From positions 3,968,001 to 4,032,000 of the forward strand of contig NZ_JAZHRV010000001.1 of the NCBI RefSeq assembly GCF_036924595.1: DNA of 64,000 bases, read 5' to 3'. Each line of letters opens with the position of its first letter. The stretch's first letter is position 1. The notes beneath the pieces were generated by a model that saw only the letters and a list, made by a program, of their open reading frames with translations, had not been told where the DNA came from and ran no database searches. Of this stretch, positions 55,584-64,000 are shown one piece after another. The position numbers were made by a program, and so were the translations under genes. This DNA is from Bradyrhizobium algeriense (GTDB lineage: Bacteria > Pseudomonadota > Alphaproteobacteria > Rhizobiales > Xanthobacteraceae).

Positions 55584-57157
55584 GACAGATGACCTCTCTC
55601 GGCAAATATTGGAAACGGACTCTTTTTGAGCACCGACATTGCGGCGGCCGGCAATGTGCCGGCTGCGACCAGCGCCGTTGCCTTTGCAAGATCATCGGCC
55701 ATGTAGCGATCGCCACCCAGCGCCGGCACCTGCTCGCGCAACACCGCAATGACCGCCGCAAGCGCAGGGCTGGTCGTATGTGGCGCGCGCAATCCGATGC
55801 CTTGCGCCGCAACAAGCAGCTCGATGCCGAGAATGGCGGCAAGGTTGTCCGCCATGTCGGACAAACGGCGCGCCGCGTGCGCCGCCATCGACACATGATC
55901 TTCCTGGTTGGCGCTGGTCGGGGTCGAATCGATCGAGCAGGCCGCGGCGCGCTGCTTGTTCTCGGCATAGAGGGCTGCCGCCGTCACCTCCGCAATCATG
56001 AAGCCGGAGTTGAGGCCGGGATCAGGCGTCAGGAACGGCGGCAGGCCGAAGTTCAGCGCGGGATCGACCAGTGTGGCGATGCGCCGCTCGCTGATCGCGC
56101 CGATCTCGGACAATGCCAATGCGATCTGGTCGGCAGCAAATGCGACCGGCTCGGCGTGAAAATTTCCACCCGAGACGATCTCGCCGCTCTCAACCAGCAC
56201 CAGCGGGTTGTCCGTGACGGCGTTGGCCTCGATCGTCAGTGTGCGGGCGGCTTGCGTCAACAGGTCAAGCGCGGCGCCGGCCACCTGCGGCTGACAGCGC
56301 AGGCAATATGGATCCTGCACGCGCTCGTCGCCTTCGAGATGCGACATGCGGATGTCGCTGCCTTCGAGCAGCGCCATCAAGGCGACCCCGGCCGCGATTT
56401 GTCCGTCATGCCCCCGCAACTGCTGGATCTCCGGACGGAACGGCGCCGTCGATGCCATTGCCGCGTCGACCGACAAGGCGCCCGTCACTAGGGCCGTGCA
56501 CGCCAGGCCATGGGCGCGCAGCAGTCCGGAAATAGCATAGGCCGTCGAGAACTGCGTACCGTTGATCAAGGCGAGGCCTTCCTTCGGCCCGAGGGCAATC
56601 GGCACGAGATTGGCCGCGGCCAGCGCATCGCGACCCGGCACAGCTTTGCCGTCGACGAGCGCCTGCCCCTCGCCGATCATGACGGCGGTCATATGCGCAA
56701 GCGGCGCCAGATCACCGGACGCGCCCACCGATCCCTGCTGCGGCACCAGCGGACAAACGCCGCGCGCCAGCATGGCCTGGAGTTGTTCGATGATTTCGCG
56801 GCGCACGCCCGACGCGCCCCGCCCCAATGAGACGATCTTGAGCGCCATCATCAGGCGAACGATCGGTTCGGGCGTGGGCGGCCCCACCCCGCAGCAATGC
56901 GACACAATGAGGTTGCGCTGCAGCAGCGTCGTCTGATCCGGCGGAATGCGTTTCGACGCCAGTTTTCCGAACCCTGTATTGATGCCGTAGACCGGCGCTT
57001 GCGCATCCGCGGCCTTCGCAACAATGGCCGATGCTGCCTCGACGCGCGGCCAGAACGATGAGTCGAGCACGGCGGCAGCGCCGGCAAGCACCTGCGCCAG
57101 ATCGTCGAGACTGACCCTCCCGGGCGAAACGACAATGGATGCGTCCCGGTCGCTCAT
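55580..57157 (-). CDS. hutH: Histidine ammonia-lyase
   Basis: The 525-residue enzyme makes urocanate and ammonia from histidine. The MIO prosthetic group should form from A146-S147-G148 ([12 protein letters not shown]); Y57 in YGINTGFG is the expected partner, and NGTQFSTAY and [11 protein letters not shown] follow. C-terminal [17 protein letters not shown] completes the pattern. Starts at 57157, overlapping the hutI stop by four bases; the longer frame from 57250 lies inside hutI. Confidence 0.96.
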   Translation of the reverse strand: MSDRDASIVVSPGRVSLDDLAQVLAGAAAVLDSSFWPRVEAASAIVAKAADAQAPVYGINTGFGKLASKRIPPDQTTLLQRNLIVSHCCGVGPPTPEPIVRLMMALKIVSLGRGASGVRREIIEQLQAMLARGVCPLVPQQGSVGASGDLAPLAHMTAVMIGEGQALVDGKAVPGRDALAAANLVPIALGPKEGLALINGTQFSTAYAISGLLRAHGLACTALVTGALSVDAAMASTAPFRPEIQQLRGHDGQIAAGVALMALLEGSDIRMSHLEGDERVQDPYCLRCQPQVAGAALDLLTQAARTLTIEANAVTDNPLVLVESGEIVSGGNFHAEPVAFAADQIALALSEIGAISERRIATLVDPALNFGLPPFLTPDPGLNSGFMIAEVTAAALYAENKQRAAACSIDSTPTSANQEDHVSMAAHAARRLSDMADNLAAILGIELLVAAQGIGLRAPHTTSPALAAVIAVLREQVPALGGDRYMADDLAKATALVAAGTLPAAAMSVLKKSPFPIFAERGHLS

Positions 57158-58368
57158 TGTCCCCTCCACACCCGGCGGTGCAGCGGATTGAAGCCCATCC
57201 GGTAAATCAGCTCGGCCGGCCGGTCGATATCCCAGATCGCGAGATCGCAATATTTGCCGGCCTCGAGCGTGCCGGTCTCACCGAGAATGCCCAGCGCTCG
57301 CGCGCCTTCCCGCGTCACGCCGGCGAGGCATTCGGCAACGGTCATCCGGAACAGCGTCGCGCCCATATTCATGGCCAGCAGAAGCGACGTCAGCGGCGAA
57401 CTGCCGGGATTGCAGTCGGTAGCGAGCGCCATGTTCACGCCGTGGGCACGGAACAGTTCGACCGGCGGCTTCGTCGTCTCGCGAATGAAATAGAACGCGC
57501 CCGGCAGAAGCACGGCCACCGTACTTGCCCGCGCCATGGCCGCGACGCCGGCCTCGTCCGTGTGCTCCAGATGATCGGCGGACAAAGCAGAGAATTCCGA
57601 CGCAAGCGCCGCTCCGCCAAGATTCGACAACTGATCCGCGTGCAATTTGACCGGCAGTCCAAGCGCCCTTGCAGCCCGGAACACACGCGCCGTTTGCTCT
57701 CCCGAGAACGCAATGCCTTCCATGAAGGCATCAACGGCGTCTGCAAGTCCGGCCTGAGCCACCGCCGGAAGCATCTCGCGGCAAACCAGGTCGATGTATC
57801 GATCCTTGTCGCCATCGGCTTCTGGCGGCAGCGCATGCGCGCCAAGAAACGTCGTCCGGATGCCAACCGGCCGGTTGCGGCCCACCGCGCGCGCGGCTGA
57901 CAACTGCCGCATCTCGGTTTCCGTGTTGAGCCCATAGCCGGACTTGATCTCGACCGTCGTCACGCCCTCGCCGATCAGGGCGTCGAGCCGCAGCAGCGCG
58001 CCGGCGACGAGTTCAGCCTCACTGGAGCCCCGCGTCGCCGCGACCGTCGAGACAATGCCGCCGCCGGCGCGTGCGATCTCTTCGTAGCTCGCTCCTTGCA
58101 GCCGCAGCTCGAACTCGTGGGCGCGGTTTCCACCGAAAACCAGATGGGTATGACAATCAATCAGTCCGGGCGTGATCCACCGCCCTCCGCAATCGATCCG
58201 TTCAGCCGCGTCGACGTCAGATGGAAAGTCGGAATGGCTGCCTGCAAAGGCGATACGGCCATCCCGCGCGGCAATCACGCCACGCTCGATCACGCCGAGG
58301 TCGGGCAGGTCCCCCCGAACGGTGGCGAGCCGGGCATTATGCCAGATTCGATCAAAGCGCTCGGCCAT
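57154..58368 (-). CDS. hutI: Imidazolonepropionase
   Basis: The 404-residue amidohydrolase converts imidazolone propionate to formimidoylglutamate. It has [21 protein letters not shown] (metal His pair), [20 protein letters not shown] and [10 protein letters not shown] with the metal Asp. It is first in the hutI-hutH-hutU unit. The divergent hutF and a HutC-type operator lie upstream within 93 bases. Confidence 0.96.
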   Translation of the reverse strand: MAERFDRIWHNARLATVRGDLPDLGVIERGVIAARDGRIAFAGSHSDFPSDVDAAERIDCGGRWITPGLIDCHTHLVFGGNRAHEFELRLQGASYEEIARAGGGIVSTVAATRGSSEAELVAGALLRLDALIGEGVTTVEIKSGYGLNTETEMRQLSAARAVGRNRPVGIRTTFLGAHALPPEADGDKDRYIDLVCREMLPAVAQAGLADAVDAFMEGIAFSGEQTARVFRAARALGLPVKLHADQLSNLGGAALASEFSALSADHLEHTDEAGVAAMARASTVAVLLPGAFYFIRETTKPPVELFRAHGVNMALATDCNPGSSPLTSLLLAMNMGATLFRMTVAECLAGVTREGARALGILGETGTLEAGKYCDLAIWDIDRPAELIYRMGFNPLHRRVWRGQ

Positions 58369-58394
58369 GCAGCATTTCCCTCAAGGGCAGAAAC

Positions 58395-58422
58395 TTGACG
58401 GGGGCATCAATATGTCTATACA
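58395..58422 (+). promoter_or_regulatory. Candidate sigma-70 promoter of hutF-hutC
   Basis: TTGACG (58395-58400) and TATACA (58417-58422) lie 16 bases apart, with five and four consensus matches. The -10 box is embedded in the HutC-like palindrome, so the repressor would exclude polymerase. The start would be near 58429, 33 bases before hutF. Confidence 0.5.
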
Positions 58423-58426
58423 TATT
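58409..58426. promoter_or_regulatory. HutC operator, palindrome AATATGT-CTAT-ACATATT
   Basis: A perfect seven-base-arm inverted repeat lies between divergent hutI and hutF. Its TGT...ACA core resembles sites of HutC and other GntR-type repressors. It overlaps the predicted hutF -10 box and is about 41 bases from the hutI start, so one operator could control both directions. Confidence 0.65.
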
Positions 58427-58461
58427 CCCGTGTTAGTGTTCTGTCCACCCGGTTTGGAAAC

Positions 58462-59820
58462 ATGTCCACTCTGCATTTCGGATCAGCACTACTCCCCTCC
58501 GGCTGGGCTGACGATGTGCAGGTGGTTGTTGCAGATGGAACCATCACGAAGGTGACGGCCGGCACGGCGCCGGGAGCCGACGATGAGCGCCATCAATTGG
58601 CCATCCCGGGAATAGCGAGCCTGCATAGTCACGCGTTCCAGCGCGGCATGGCCGGCCTCGCCGAAACACGCGGCAACACGGCGGATACGTTCTGGACGTG
58701 GCGCGAGACGATGTATCGTTTCGCGCTGGAAATGACCCCCGAAGACACGGAAGCTGTCGCAACGCTGCTCTACGTCGAGATGCTCGAGCAGGGCTATACG
58801 CGCGTCGGGGAATTCCATTATCTCCATCACGACCACGATGGCACGCCCTATGCCAATCCTGCCGAAATGGCGACGCGAATTGCGCGAGCCGCCGAGGTCA
58901 CCGGCATCGGACTCACGCTGCTGCCGAGTTTCTACGCGCACGGCTCCTTTGGTGGCGCCGCACCGCATGCCGGCCAGCGCCGCTTCATCTGCTCGATCGA
59001 CCAGTTCGCCAAGCTGATTGCCGCGACGGAGGTGGCCGTTCGCGAATTACCCGGGGCCAATGTCGGTATCGCTCCACACAGCCTGCGCGCCGTGACGCCG
59101 GACGAATTGACGGCAATCATACCGCTGGCCGAAGGCAGGCCGGTTCATATCCACGCGGCCGAACAGATCAGGGAAGTCGAGGAATGCATCGCCTGGTCGG
59201 GCCGGCGGCCGGTTGAGTGGCTGCTCGAACATGCGCCCGTCGATCGGCGCTGGTGTCTGATCCATGCGACCCACACCACCGCGACCGAGATCGCCGCGCT
59301 TGCCAGGAGCGGCGCCGTCGCAGGCCTCTGCCCGATTACCGAAGCAAGCCTCGGCGACGGCATTTTTCCGACGCGTGAATTCCTCGACGCCGGCGGCCGG
59401 TTCGGCGTCGGCACAGACTCCAATGTCCTGGTCGGCGTGGCCGACGAATTGCGTCAGCTCGAATATGGCCAGCGGCTAAAGCACCGGGAGCGCAATGTGT
59501 TGTCCGGCGGTCCCGGCATTTCGACCGGTCGGGCGCTATTCGACGCTGCGATGGCCGGCGGCGCCCGGGCGCTCGCGCAGCCGATCGTCGGACTCCAGCC
59601 GGGTGCACGCGCTGATATCGTGACCCTCGACACCACGCATCCCTCGCTCGGCGGGCGCAGCAGGGATACCGTCCTCGACGGCTGGATTTTTGCAGCGGGC
59701 TCGGGTGCCGTCGCATGTGTGTGGGCGGGCGGAAACAAGGTCGTCGAGGGTGGACACCACCGGCTCCGCCAGAAAGCGCGCGACGCATTCAACTCGACCG
59801 TACGAAGGCTCATAGCATGA
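58462..59820 (+). CDS. hutF: Formimidoylglutamate deiminase
   Basis: The 452-residue amidohydrolase deaminates N-formimidoyl-glutamate to N-formylglutamate and ammonia, the five-step branch of histidine breakdown. Features are IASLHSHAFQRGMAGLAE (metal His pair), GEFHYLHHDHDG, HIHAAEQIREVEEC, LIHATHT and FGVGTDSNVLVGV. The follow-on deformylase HutG is not in the window. Its stop overlaps the hutC start. Confidence 0.95.
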   Translation: MSTLHFGSALLPSGWADDVQVVVADGTITKVTAGTAPGADDERHQLAIPGIASLHSHAFQRGMAGLAETRGNTADTFWTWRETMYRFALEMTPEDTEAVATLLYVEMLEQGYTRVGEFHYLHHDHDGTPYANPAEMATRIARAAEVTGIGLTLLPSFYAHGSFGGAAPHAGQRRFICSIDQFAKLIAATEVAVRELPGANVGIAPHSLRAVTPDELTAIIPLAEGRPVHIHAAEQIREVEECIAWSGRRPVEWLLEHAPVDRRWCLIHATHTTATEIAALARSGAVAGLCPITEASLGDGIFPTREFLDAGGRFGVGTDSNVLVGVADELRQLEYGQRLKHRERNVLSGGPGISTGRALFDAAMAGGARALAQPIVGLQPGARADIVTLDTTHPSLGGRSRDTVLDGWIFAAGSGAVACVWAGGNKVVEGGHHRLRQKARDAFNSTVRRLIA

Positions 59821-60551
59821 GCCTCTCGATCGATCGCGACACCGCCGACAAGCCGACGCTGTATAAGCAGATCCGGCTCGACATCGAGCGCCGCATCCTG
59901 ACTGGCGAATGGCCGCCGGGTCATCGCATCCCGTTCGAGCACCAACTAATGACGCGCTATGGCTGCTCGCGAATGACTGTCAGCAAGGCGCTGTCAGAAC
60001 TGGCGCAAGCCGATCTCATCGAGCGGCGGCGGCGGGCCGGTACGTTTGTGCGCCGTCCCAAATTCCTGTCAGCAGTCCTGACGATTCCAGACATTCGCGC
60101 GGAGATTACCGCGCTCGGCCGCAGCTATGGCTATCAGTTGATCCGAAGCTCGCGCCGGGCGGCAAACGCCACCGACCGTGAACGCCTTGGAGTACGGAAA
60201 ACCGGCAAGGTGATCGCGATCTCGTGCCGCCACAGCGCCGATGGCGTGCCGTTCGCGATCGAGGACAGGCTGATCGATCTCGACGCTGTGCCCGAAGCCG
60301 CCACGGCGGATTTTGCGATCGAGCCGCCCGGCACGTGGCTGCTCCACCATGTCCCCTGGACGGAGGCCGAACATTCGATCAGCGCGATCGTGGCTGACGA
60401 GCAGACCGCAACGGCGCTGGACATTGCGATCGGCGCGCCCTGCCTCGTGATCGAGCGGCACACCTGGCGCAGCGCACGGACGCTGACCGCCGTGCGCCTC
60501 GTCTATCCCGGCGAGTCCCACAAACTGGTTGCCCGCTTCAAGGGCGGCTGA
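59817..60551 (+). CDS. hutC: Histidine utilisation repressor HutC (GntR family)
   Basis: The 244-residue regulator has a GntR winged helix near 14-76 (YKQIRLDIERRILTGEWPPGHRIP-type start, then RMTVSKALSELAQADLIERRRRAGTFV). A UTRA ligand domain follows from about 90 to 240. HutC is relieved by urocanate in studied bacteria. ATG at 59817 overlaps the hutF stop; the longer frame from 59715 lies inside hutF. The palindrome at 58409-58426 is its likely target. Confidence 0.93.
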   Translation: MSLSIDRDTADKPTLYKQIRLDIERRILTGEWPPGHRIPFEHQLMTRYGCSRMTVSKALSELAQADLIERRRRAGTFVRRPKFLSAVLTIPDIRAEITALGRSYGYQLIRSSRRAANATDRERLGVRKTGKVIAISCRHSADGVPFAIEDRLIDLDAVPEAATADFAIEPPGTWLLHHVPWTEAEHSISAIVADEQTATALDIAIGAPCLVIERHTWRSARTLTAVRLVYPGESHKLVARFKGG

Positions 60552-60577
60552 GAGGGATATCAATGCAAAATAAAGTC

Positions 60578-60593
60578 CGGCACAATTTATGCA
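60578..60593 (+). promoter_or_regulatory. Sigma-54-like (-24/-12) promoter for the hut-linked ABC transporter
   Basis: CGGCACAATTTATGCA keeps the invariant GG-N10-GC geometry, with three mismatches elsewhere to TGGCACG-N4-TTGCW. The start is predicted near 60604, about 53 bases before the ATG at 60657. An imperfect 12-base tandem repeat (60587-60598, 60599-60610) overlaps it. This is the weakest of the eight elements. Confidence 0.45.
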
Positions 60594-60656
60594 ACAGTTC
60601 ATGCAGCAGTAGGACGAACAGAGCGCAATCCATAAACCGACAGAGGGAAGACAATC

Positions 60657-61601
60657 ATGCTTAGTTATAGAGTATTCGCCGCAACCGCCGCTCTGCTGGT
60701 GTCCGCGCCAGCCGTCGCACAAGACGTCAAGGTCGCCATCGGCATTTCGGGATGGACCGGCTTTGCGCCGCTTACGCTCGCAAGCCAGGCCGGCATCTTC
60801 AAGAAGAACGGCCTCGATGTGACGATCAAGAAGATCCCGCAGAAGGACCGCCATCTGGCTGTTGCATCGGGCGACATCCAGTGCGCGGCGACCACGGTCG
60901 AAACCTGGATTTCCTGGAATGCCAACGGTGTTGCGACCAAGCAGATCTTCCAGCTCGACAAGAGCTACGGCGCCGATGGCATGGCCACGCGAAACGATGT
61001 CGCATCGATCAAGGATCTGAAGGGCAAGACGGTCGCCGCGTCCGCGCCCGGCACCGCGCCTTATTTCACGCTGGCCTGGATGCTCAAGAAGAACGGCCTC
61101 TCGGTCAAGGACGTGACCGTGGTGAACCTGGAGCCGGCTGCAGCCGCGCAAGCTTTCGTGGCCGGTCAGAACGATGCAGCCATGACGTATGAGCCCTACC
61201 TCTCGACCGTGCGGGCGGCACCCGACAAGGGCAAGATCATCGCCACCACGCTCGACTACCCGATGATCATGGACACGTTCGGCTGCACGCCGAAATTCCT
61301 GACCGAAAATCCGAAAGCCGCGCAAGCGCTGGCCGACAGCTATTTCGAGGCGGTTGCCCTGATTGAAAAAGACCAGGCAAAATCCTACGAGATCATGGGC
61401 TCCGACGTGAAGCAGTCCGGCGAGCAGTTCGGCAACTCGGCAAAATATCTGCGCTGGCAGGACAAGGCCGCAAACCAGAAGTTCTTCGCGGGCGAGTTCC
61501 AGGCCTTCACCAAGGAAGCCGCAGACCTGTTGCTCGAGATCGGCATCATCAAATCGATTCCGAAAATCGACGACCTCGTTGACACGAGCTTCATCAAGTA
61601 G
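60657..61601 (+). CDS. ABC solute-binding protein, NMT1/SsuA-TauA type
   Basis: The 314-residue periplasmic protein has a Sec signal (SYRVFAATAALLVSAPAVA, cleavage before QDVKV). NMT1-family features are KVAIGISGWTGFAPLTLASQAGIFKKNGLDV, SGDIQCAATTVETWISW, IKDLKGKTVAASAPGTAPYF and GQNDAAMTYEPYLS. This family binds sulfonates, nitrate, pyrimidine precursors or other small ligands. Placement after hutC suggests histidine, urocanate or a related imidazole. GAGGGAAG precedes the ATG. A strong hairpin follows the stop. Confidence 0.92.
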   Translation: MLSYRVFAATAALLVSAPAVAQDVKVAIGISGWTGFAPLTLASQAGIFKKNGLDVTIKKIPQKDRHLAVASGDIQCAATTVETWISWNANGVATKQIFQLDKSYGADGMATRNDVASIKDLKGKTVAASAPGTAPYFTLAWMLKKNGLSVKDVTVVNLEPAAAAQAFVAGQNDAAMTYEPYLSTVRAAPDKGKIIATTLDYPMIMDTFGCTPKFLTENPKAAQALADSYFEAVALIEKDQAKSYEIMGSDVKQSGEQFGNSAKYLRWQDKAANQKFFAGEFQAFTKEAADLLLEIGIIKSIPKIDDLVDTSFIK

Positions 61602-61623
61602 GTTCGTTCAGCGCCGCGCTGGT

Positions 61624-61649
61624 CCCGCATCCACACATGTGGATGCGGG
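61624..61649 (+). other. Perfect 12-bp-stem hairpin between binding-protein and permease genes
   Basis: CCCGCATCCACA-CA-TGTGGATGCGGG is a flawless inverted repeat 22 bases after the binding-protein stop. There is no T run, so full termination is unlikely. Such intercistronic hairpins can protect the binding-protein part of the RNA from 3' decay and raise its yield relative to the membrane parts. Confidence 0.6.
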
Positions 61650-61689
61650 GCTGTCCGCGATCCGCGCACCGCTTTGAGGAACACGCCCT

Positions 61690-62466
61690 GTGATGCGTCC
61701 CCTGGATCCCGTGACGTCGAAGCAACGCGCAGCGTATGGCTTTGCGTTCTTCGTCCTGTTTGTTGCCCTGTGGGCATGGGCAACTTTTGGTGGCTACGTG
61801 TCGAAAACGTTTCTTGCGAACCCGCTGACCATGCTGCAGGAGGGCTTTGAACTCCTGACCAAGCACGGCTTCCTGTTCGACATCGGCATGACGATATGGA
61901 GGGTCATTGGCGGCTTCGTGCTGGCGGCCATCATCGCGGTGCCGCTCGGCGTTCTGATGGGCGCCTACAAACCGATCGAGGCCTTCCTCGAGCCGTTCGT
62001 CTCGTTCGCCCGCTATCTGCCCGCCTCGGCCTTCATCCCGCTGCTGATCCTGTGGGCGGGCATCGGCGAACTGCAGAAGCTGCTGGTCATTTTCATCGGC
62101 GCGGTGTTCCAGATTATCCTGATGATTGCCGTGAATGTCGGGAATACGCGGCGCGACCTCGTTGAAGCCGCCTACACGCTGGGCGCCGGCGACAGCGGTA
62201 TCATCCGCCGCGTGCTGCTGCCCTCGTCTGCCCCCGAGATCGCGGAAATCCTTCGGCTCGTCCTCGGCTGGGCGTGGACCTACGTCATCGTCGCCGAGTT
62301 GATCGGTTCATCGTCGGGCATCGGCCACATGATCACCGACAGCCAGGCGCTGCTCAACACCGGCCAGATCATCTTCGGCATCATCGTCATCGGCCTGATC
62401 GGCCTCGTCTCGGACTTCCTGTTCAAGGCCTTCAACGCCTGGCTGTTTCCGTGGAGATTAGCGTGA
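61690..62466 (+). CDS. ABC transporter permease, SsuC/TauC type
   Basis: The 258-residue inner-membrane protein has a first segment at about 18-37 (AYGFAFFVLFVALWAWATFG), then IWRVIGGFVLAAIIAVPLGVLMGAYKPIE. The coupling loop is EAAYTLGAGDSGIIRRVLLPSSAPE, followed by WAWTYVIVAELIGSSSGIG, all typical of the taurine/sulfonate permease group. GTG at 61690 has GAGGA nine bases ahead; ATG at 61693 is the alternative. Its stop overlaps the ATPase start. Confidence 0.92.
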   Translation: MMRPLDPVTSKQRAAYGFAFFVLFVALWAWATFGGYVSKTFLANPLTMLQEGFELLTKHGFLFDIGMTIWRVIGGFVLAAIIAVPLGVLMGAYKPIEAFLEPFVSFARYLPASAFIPLLILWAGIGELQKLLVIFIGAVFQIILMIAVNVGNTRRDLVEAAYTLGAGDSGIIRRVLLPSSAPEIAEILRLVLGWAWTYVIVAELIGSSSGIGHMITDSQALLNTGQIIFGIIVIGLIGLVSDFLFKAFNAWLFPWRLA

Positions 62467-63248
62467 CCACGCTGAAGATCGATCAGGTCTCACGCATTTT
62501 CCCCGCGCGACAGGGCAGTGCGCCGACGCGGGCGCTGGAACCGACCAATCTCAGCGTCGGCAACAACGATTTCGTCACCATCCTCGGCCCGTCCGGCTGC
62601 GGAAAATCCACGCTGCTACGGATCATCGCAGGCCTTGACCGGCCGACCAGCGGCCGCGTCATTCTGGACGGGCAAGAAGTCACGGGCCCCGGCGCCGATC
62701 GCGGCATGGTGTTTCAGTCCTACACGCTGTTCCCGTGGTTGACGGTGCGCGAAAACATCGCGTTCGGCCTGCGCGAGCGCGGGATATCTGAGGCGGATCG
62801 CGGCGGGATCGCCGATGGATTCATCCACCGGGTCGGCTTGTCCGGCTTTGAGAATCACTGGCCGAAGCAACTCTCAGGCGGCATGCAGCAACGCACGGCG
62901 ATCGCCCGCGCGCTTGCCAACGATCCCAAGATCCTGCTGCTCGACGAACCGTTCGGGGCGCTGGACAATCAGACCCGCGTGCTGATGCAGGAAATGCTGC
63001 TCGGCATCTGGGAACGCGACCAGAAGACTGTGCTGTTCGTTACCCATGATATCGAGGAGGCGATTTTCCTCGGCAGCCGCGTCATCGTCATGAGCGCCCG
63101 CCCCGGCCGCATCAAGGCCGAGATCGCGATCGATCTACCCCACCCGCGATCCTACAAGATCAAAACCGCCCCTGAATTCGTCGCGCTGAAGGAACGGCTC
63201 GTCGAGGAAATCCGGGCCGAGGCATTGAAGGTTGCGGTTGATGCCTAA
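62463..63248 (+). CDS. ABC transporter ATPase, SsuB/TauB type
   Basis: The 261-residue ATPase has Walker A GPSGCGKS (about 41-48), [21 protein letters not shown], signature [15 protein letters not shown], Walker [15 protein letters not shown] and [26 protein letters not shown], the family end. GTG at 62463 overlaps the permease stop (GTGA) with GGAG six bases ahead; GTG at 62451 is possible. Confidence 0.92.
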   Translation: MTTLKIDQVSRIFPARQGSAPTRALEPTNLSVGNNDFVTILGPSGCGKSTLLRIIAGLDRPTSGRVILDGQEVTGPGADRGMVFQSYTLFPWLTVRENIAFGLRERGISEADRGGIADGFIHRVGLSGFENHWPKQLSGGMQQRTAIARALANDPKILLLDEPFGALDNQTRVLMQEMLLGIWERDQKTVLFVTHDIEEAIFLGSRVIVMSARPGRIKAEIAIDLPHPRSYKIKTAPEFVALKERLVEEIRAEALKVAVDA

Positions 63249-63348
63249 ATGGCCGCGCGCGTGTCGACGAGCGTATTGAAGACCGATGCTTCAGCGATCA
63301 GATTGCATTACAGCCGCGGTGCGGGTTGCCAGGATCGCAGCGACGCCC

Positions 63349-63368
63349 GGCCGCTTCCTGCAGCGGCC
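63349..63368. terminator. Hairpin between convergent genes, possible bidirectional terminator
   Basis: GGCCGCT-TCCTGC-AGCGGCC forms a seven-pair GC stem in the 142-base gap between the ATPase (+) and the PQQ dehydrogenase (-). No T run follows on either strand, so it may only assist Rho-dependent ending. Confidence 0.3.
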
Positions 63369-63390
63369 AGGCGCCGGATCTTTCTCGCGG

Positions 63391-64000
63391 TCACTTCCTG
63401 ACGGCGAACACCCACACGACGCCGCCCTGCGGCACGTTATTCTCCAAGCCGGGGACCTTGCCCACCAATGCATCCTGGATGCGCTGCGCGTCGACGCCCC
63501 AGCCCGACTGGACGGCGATATACTGCGTGCCGTCCACCTCATAGGCGATGGGCATGCCCATAATGCCGGAGTTGGTCTTTTGCTCCCACAGCAGTTCGCC
63601 GGTCTTGGCATGGAAGGCGCGGAACATCCGGTCATTGGTGCCGCCGACAAGGATGAGGTCGCCCGCGGTAGCGGTCACCGAACCGAACAGATGTGACTTG
63701 GGAAAATTATGTGACCAGGCTTTCTTGCCCGTGGCCGGATCCCACGCCTGCAGTTCGCCAAAGTGGGTAGCGCCGGGACGAGGCGTCAAGCCGATATCCT
63801 CGGGCTTGGTCCCGAGCCAGAGCTGGCCGGCAACCAGCGGCACTTTCTCGCCGGTGAAGCCGCCGCAGAAATTCTCGTTGGCCGGAACGTAGACCAATCC
63901 GGTTTTCTGACTATACGCCGCCGACGGCCAATCCTTGCCGCCCCATAACGAAGGACAGAATTCGACCCGCTTGCCGATAACCGGCTTGCGAGCCGGGTCG
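63391..64000 (-). CDS. PQQ-dependent alcohol dehydrogenase, C-terminal part (cut by window edge)
   Basis: The frame enters from the right edge and encodes about 202 C-terminal residues of a quinoprotein of the methanol/ethanol dehydrogenase family. It shows FCPSLWGGKDWPSAAYSQKTGLVYVPANENFCG in order (propeller blade with the W-docking motif). GELQAWDPATGKKAWSH and AFHAKTGELLWEQKTNSGIMGMPIAYEVDGTQYIAV follow, and it ends VVWVFAVRK. These are periplasmic PQQ enzymes, several lanthanide-dependent; the metal-site residues lie outside the window. It is convergent with the ABC ATPase and not obviously part of the nitrogen theme. Confidence 0.88.
   Translation of the reverse strand, partial: DPARKPVIGKRVEFCPSLWGGKDWPSAAYSQKTGLVYVPANENFCGGFTGEKVPLVAGQLWLGTKPEDIGLTPRPGATHFGELQAWDPATGKKAWSHNFPKSHLFGSVTATAGDLILVGGTNDRMFRAFHAKTGELLWEQKTNSGIMGMPIAYEVDGTQYIAVQSGWGVDAQRIQDALVGKVPGLENNVPQGGVVWVFAVRK

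Noticed and set aside
53913..57157. Ergothioneine degradation (ergothionase, thiourocanate hydratase)
   Set aside because: HutH has the normal MIO motif and histidine ammonia-lyase layout and is followed by a complete hutI-hutF-hutC set, so ordinary histidine degradation is the simpler reading.
61624..61649. Rho-independent terminator between binding protein and permease
   Set aside because: The stem is perfect but no T run follows, and the permease and ATPase genes clearly belong to the same system.

Overview
The window looks like a chromosomal segment of a high-GC alphaproteobacterium, most like Bradyrhizobium or a relative. The grounds are base composition, dense ATGA/GTGA gene overlaps, many solute-binding-protein transporters, the hut gene set with formimidoylglutamate deiminase, and a PQQ dehydrogenase. 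This placement is inferred from gene content only. I saw no tRNA, rRNA, CRISPR array, insertion sequence or phage gene. Coding density is high throughout.

Almost everything concerns uptake and opening of small nitrogen-rich rings (hydantoins, pyrimidines, imidazoles, related amides). Left to right: (1) 1-860, a cut-off metallohydrolase divergent from a MarR regulator. (2) 1013-10976 (-), D-hydantoinase, NAD-epimerase, SDR, FAD monooxygenase-like protein and a complete dipeptide-type ABC importer. (3) 11183-13431, hydantoin racemase (+), facing a flavin reductase and an N-carbamoyl-D-amino-acid hydrolase (-). (4) 13962-17118 (+), a GTP-cyclohydrolase-II-like protein, a DUF1688 protein and a uracil phosphoribosyltransferase, matching Urc1/Urc4/Urc6 of the URC uracil-degradation route of yeasts. 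(5) 17142-32175 (-), a second dipeptide-type ABC importer, two amidohydrolases, an orphan binding protein, a NodB-fold hydrolase, a polar amino acid ABC importer with two binding proteins, and a second N-carbamoyl-D-amino-acid hydrolase, with a divergent LysR gene. (6) 33260-36410 (-), a binding protein and a GMC oxidoreductase. (7) 36777-44773 (+), IclR, a polyamine-type ABC importer, AroM, DUF917 and a short hydantoinase-A protein. (8) 44787-52345 (-), nicotinamidase, and HyuA/HyuB with a TRAP transporter. (9) 52558-60551, PLP lyase, hutU-hutH-hutI (-), hutF-hutC (+). (10) 60657-63248 (+), an NMT1-type ABC importer. (11) the 3' end of a PQQ alcohol dehydrogenase (-).

The most striking pattern lies between the genes. 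Eight intergenic elements fit the sigma-54 (RpoN) -24/-12 consensus with exact GG-N10-GC spacing. Each is correctly oriented 35-110 bases upstream of the first gene of a transport or ring-hydrolysis unit. They suggest that these separate modules form one nitrogen-limitation regulon, with local regulators (MarR, LysR, IclR, HutC) adding substrate specificity. The best candidate for an undescribed system is IclR-ABC-AroM-DUF917-HyuA. The next is the URC trio embedded in a hydantoin locus, whose phosphoribosyltransferase has an altered PRPP loop.
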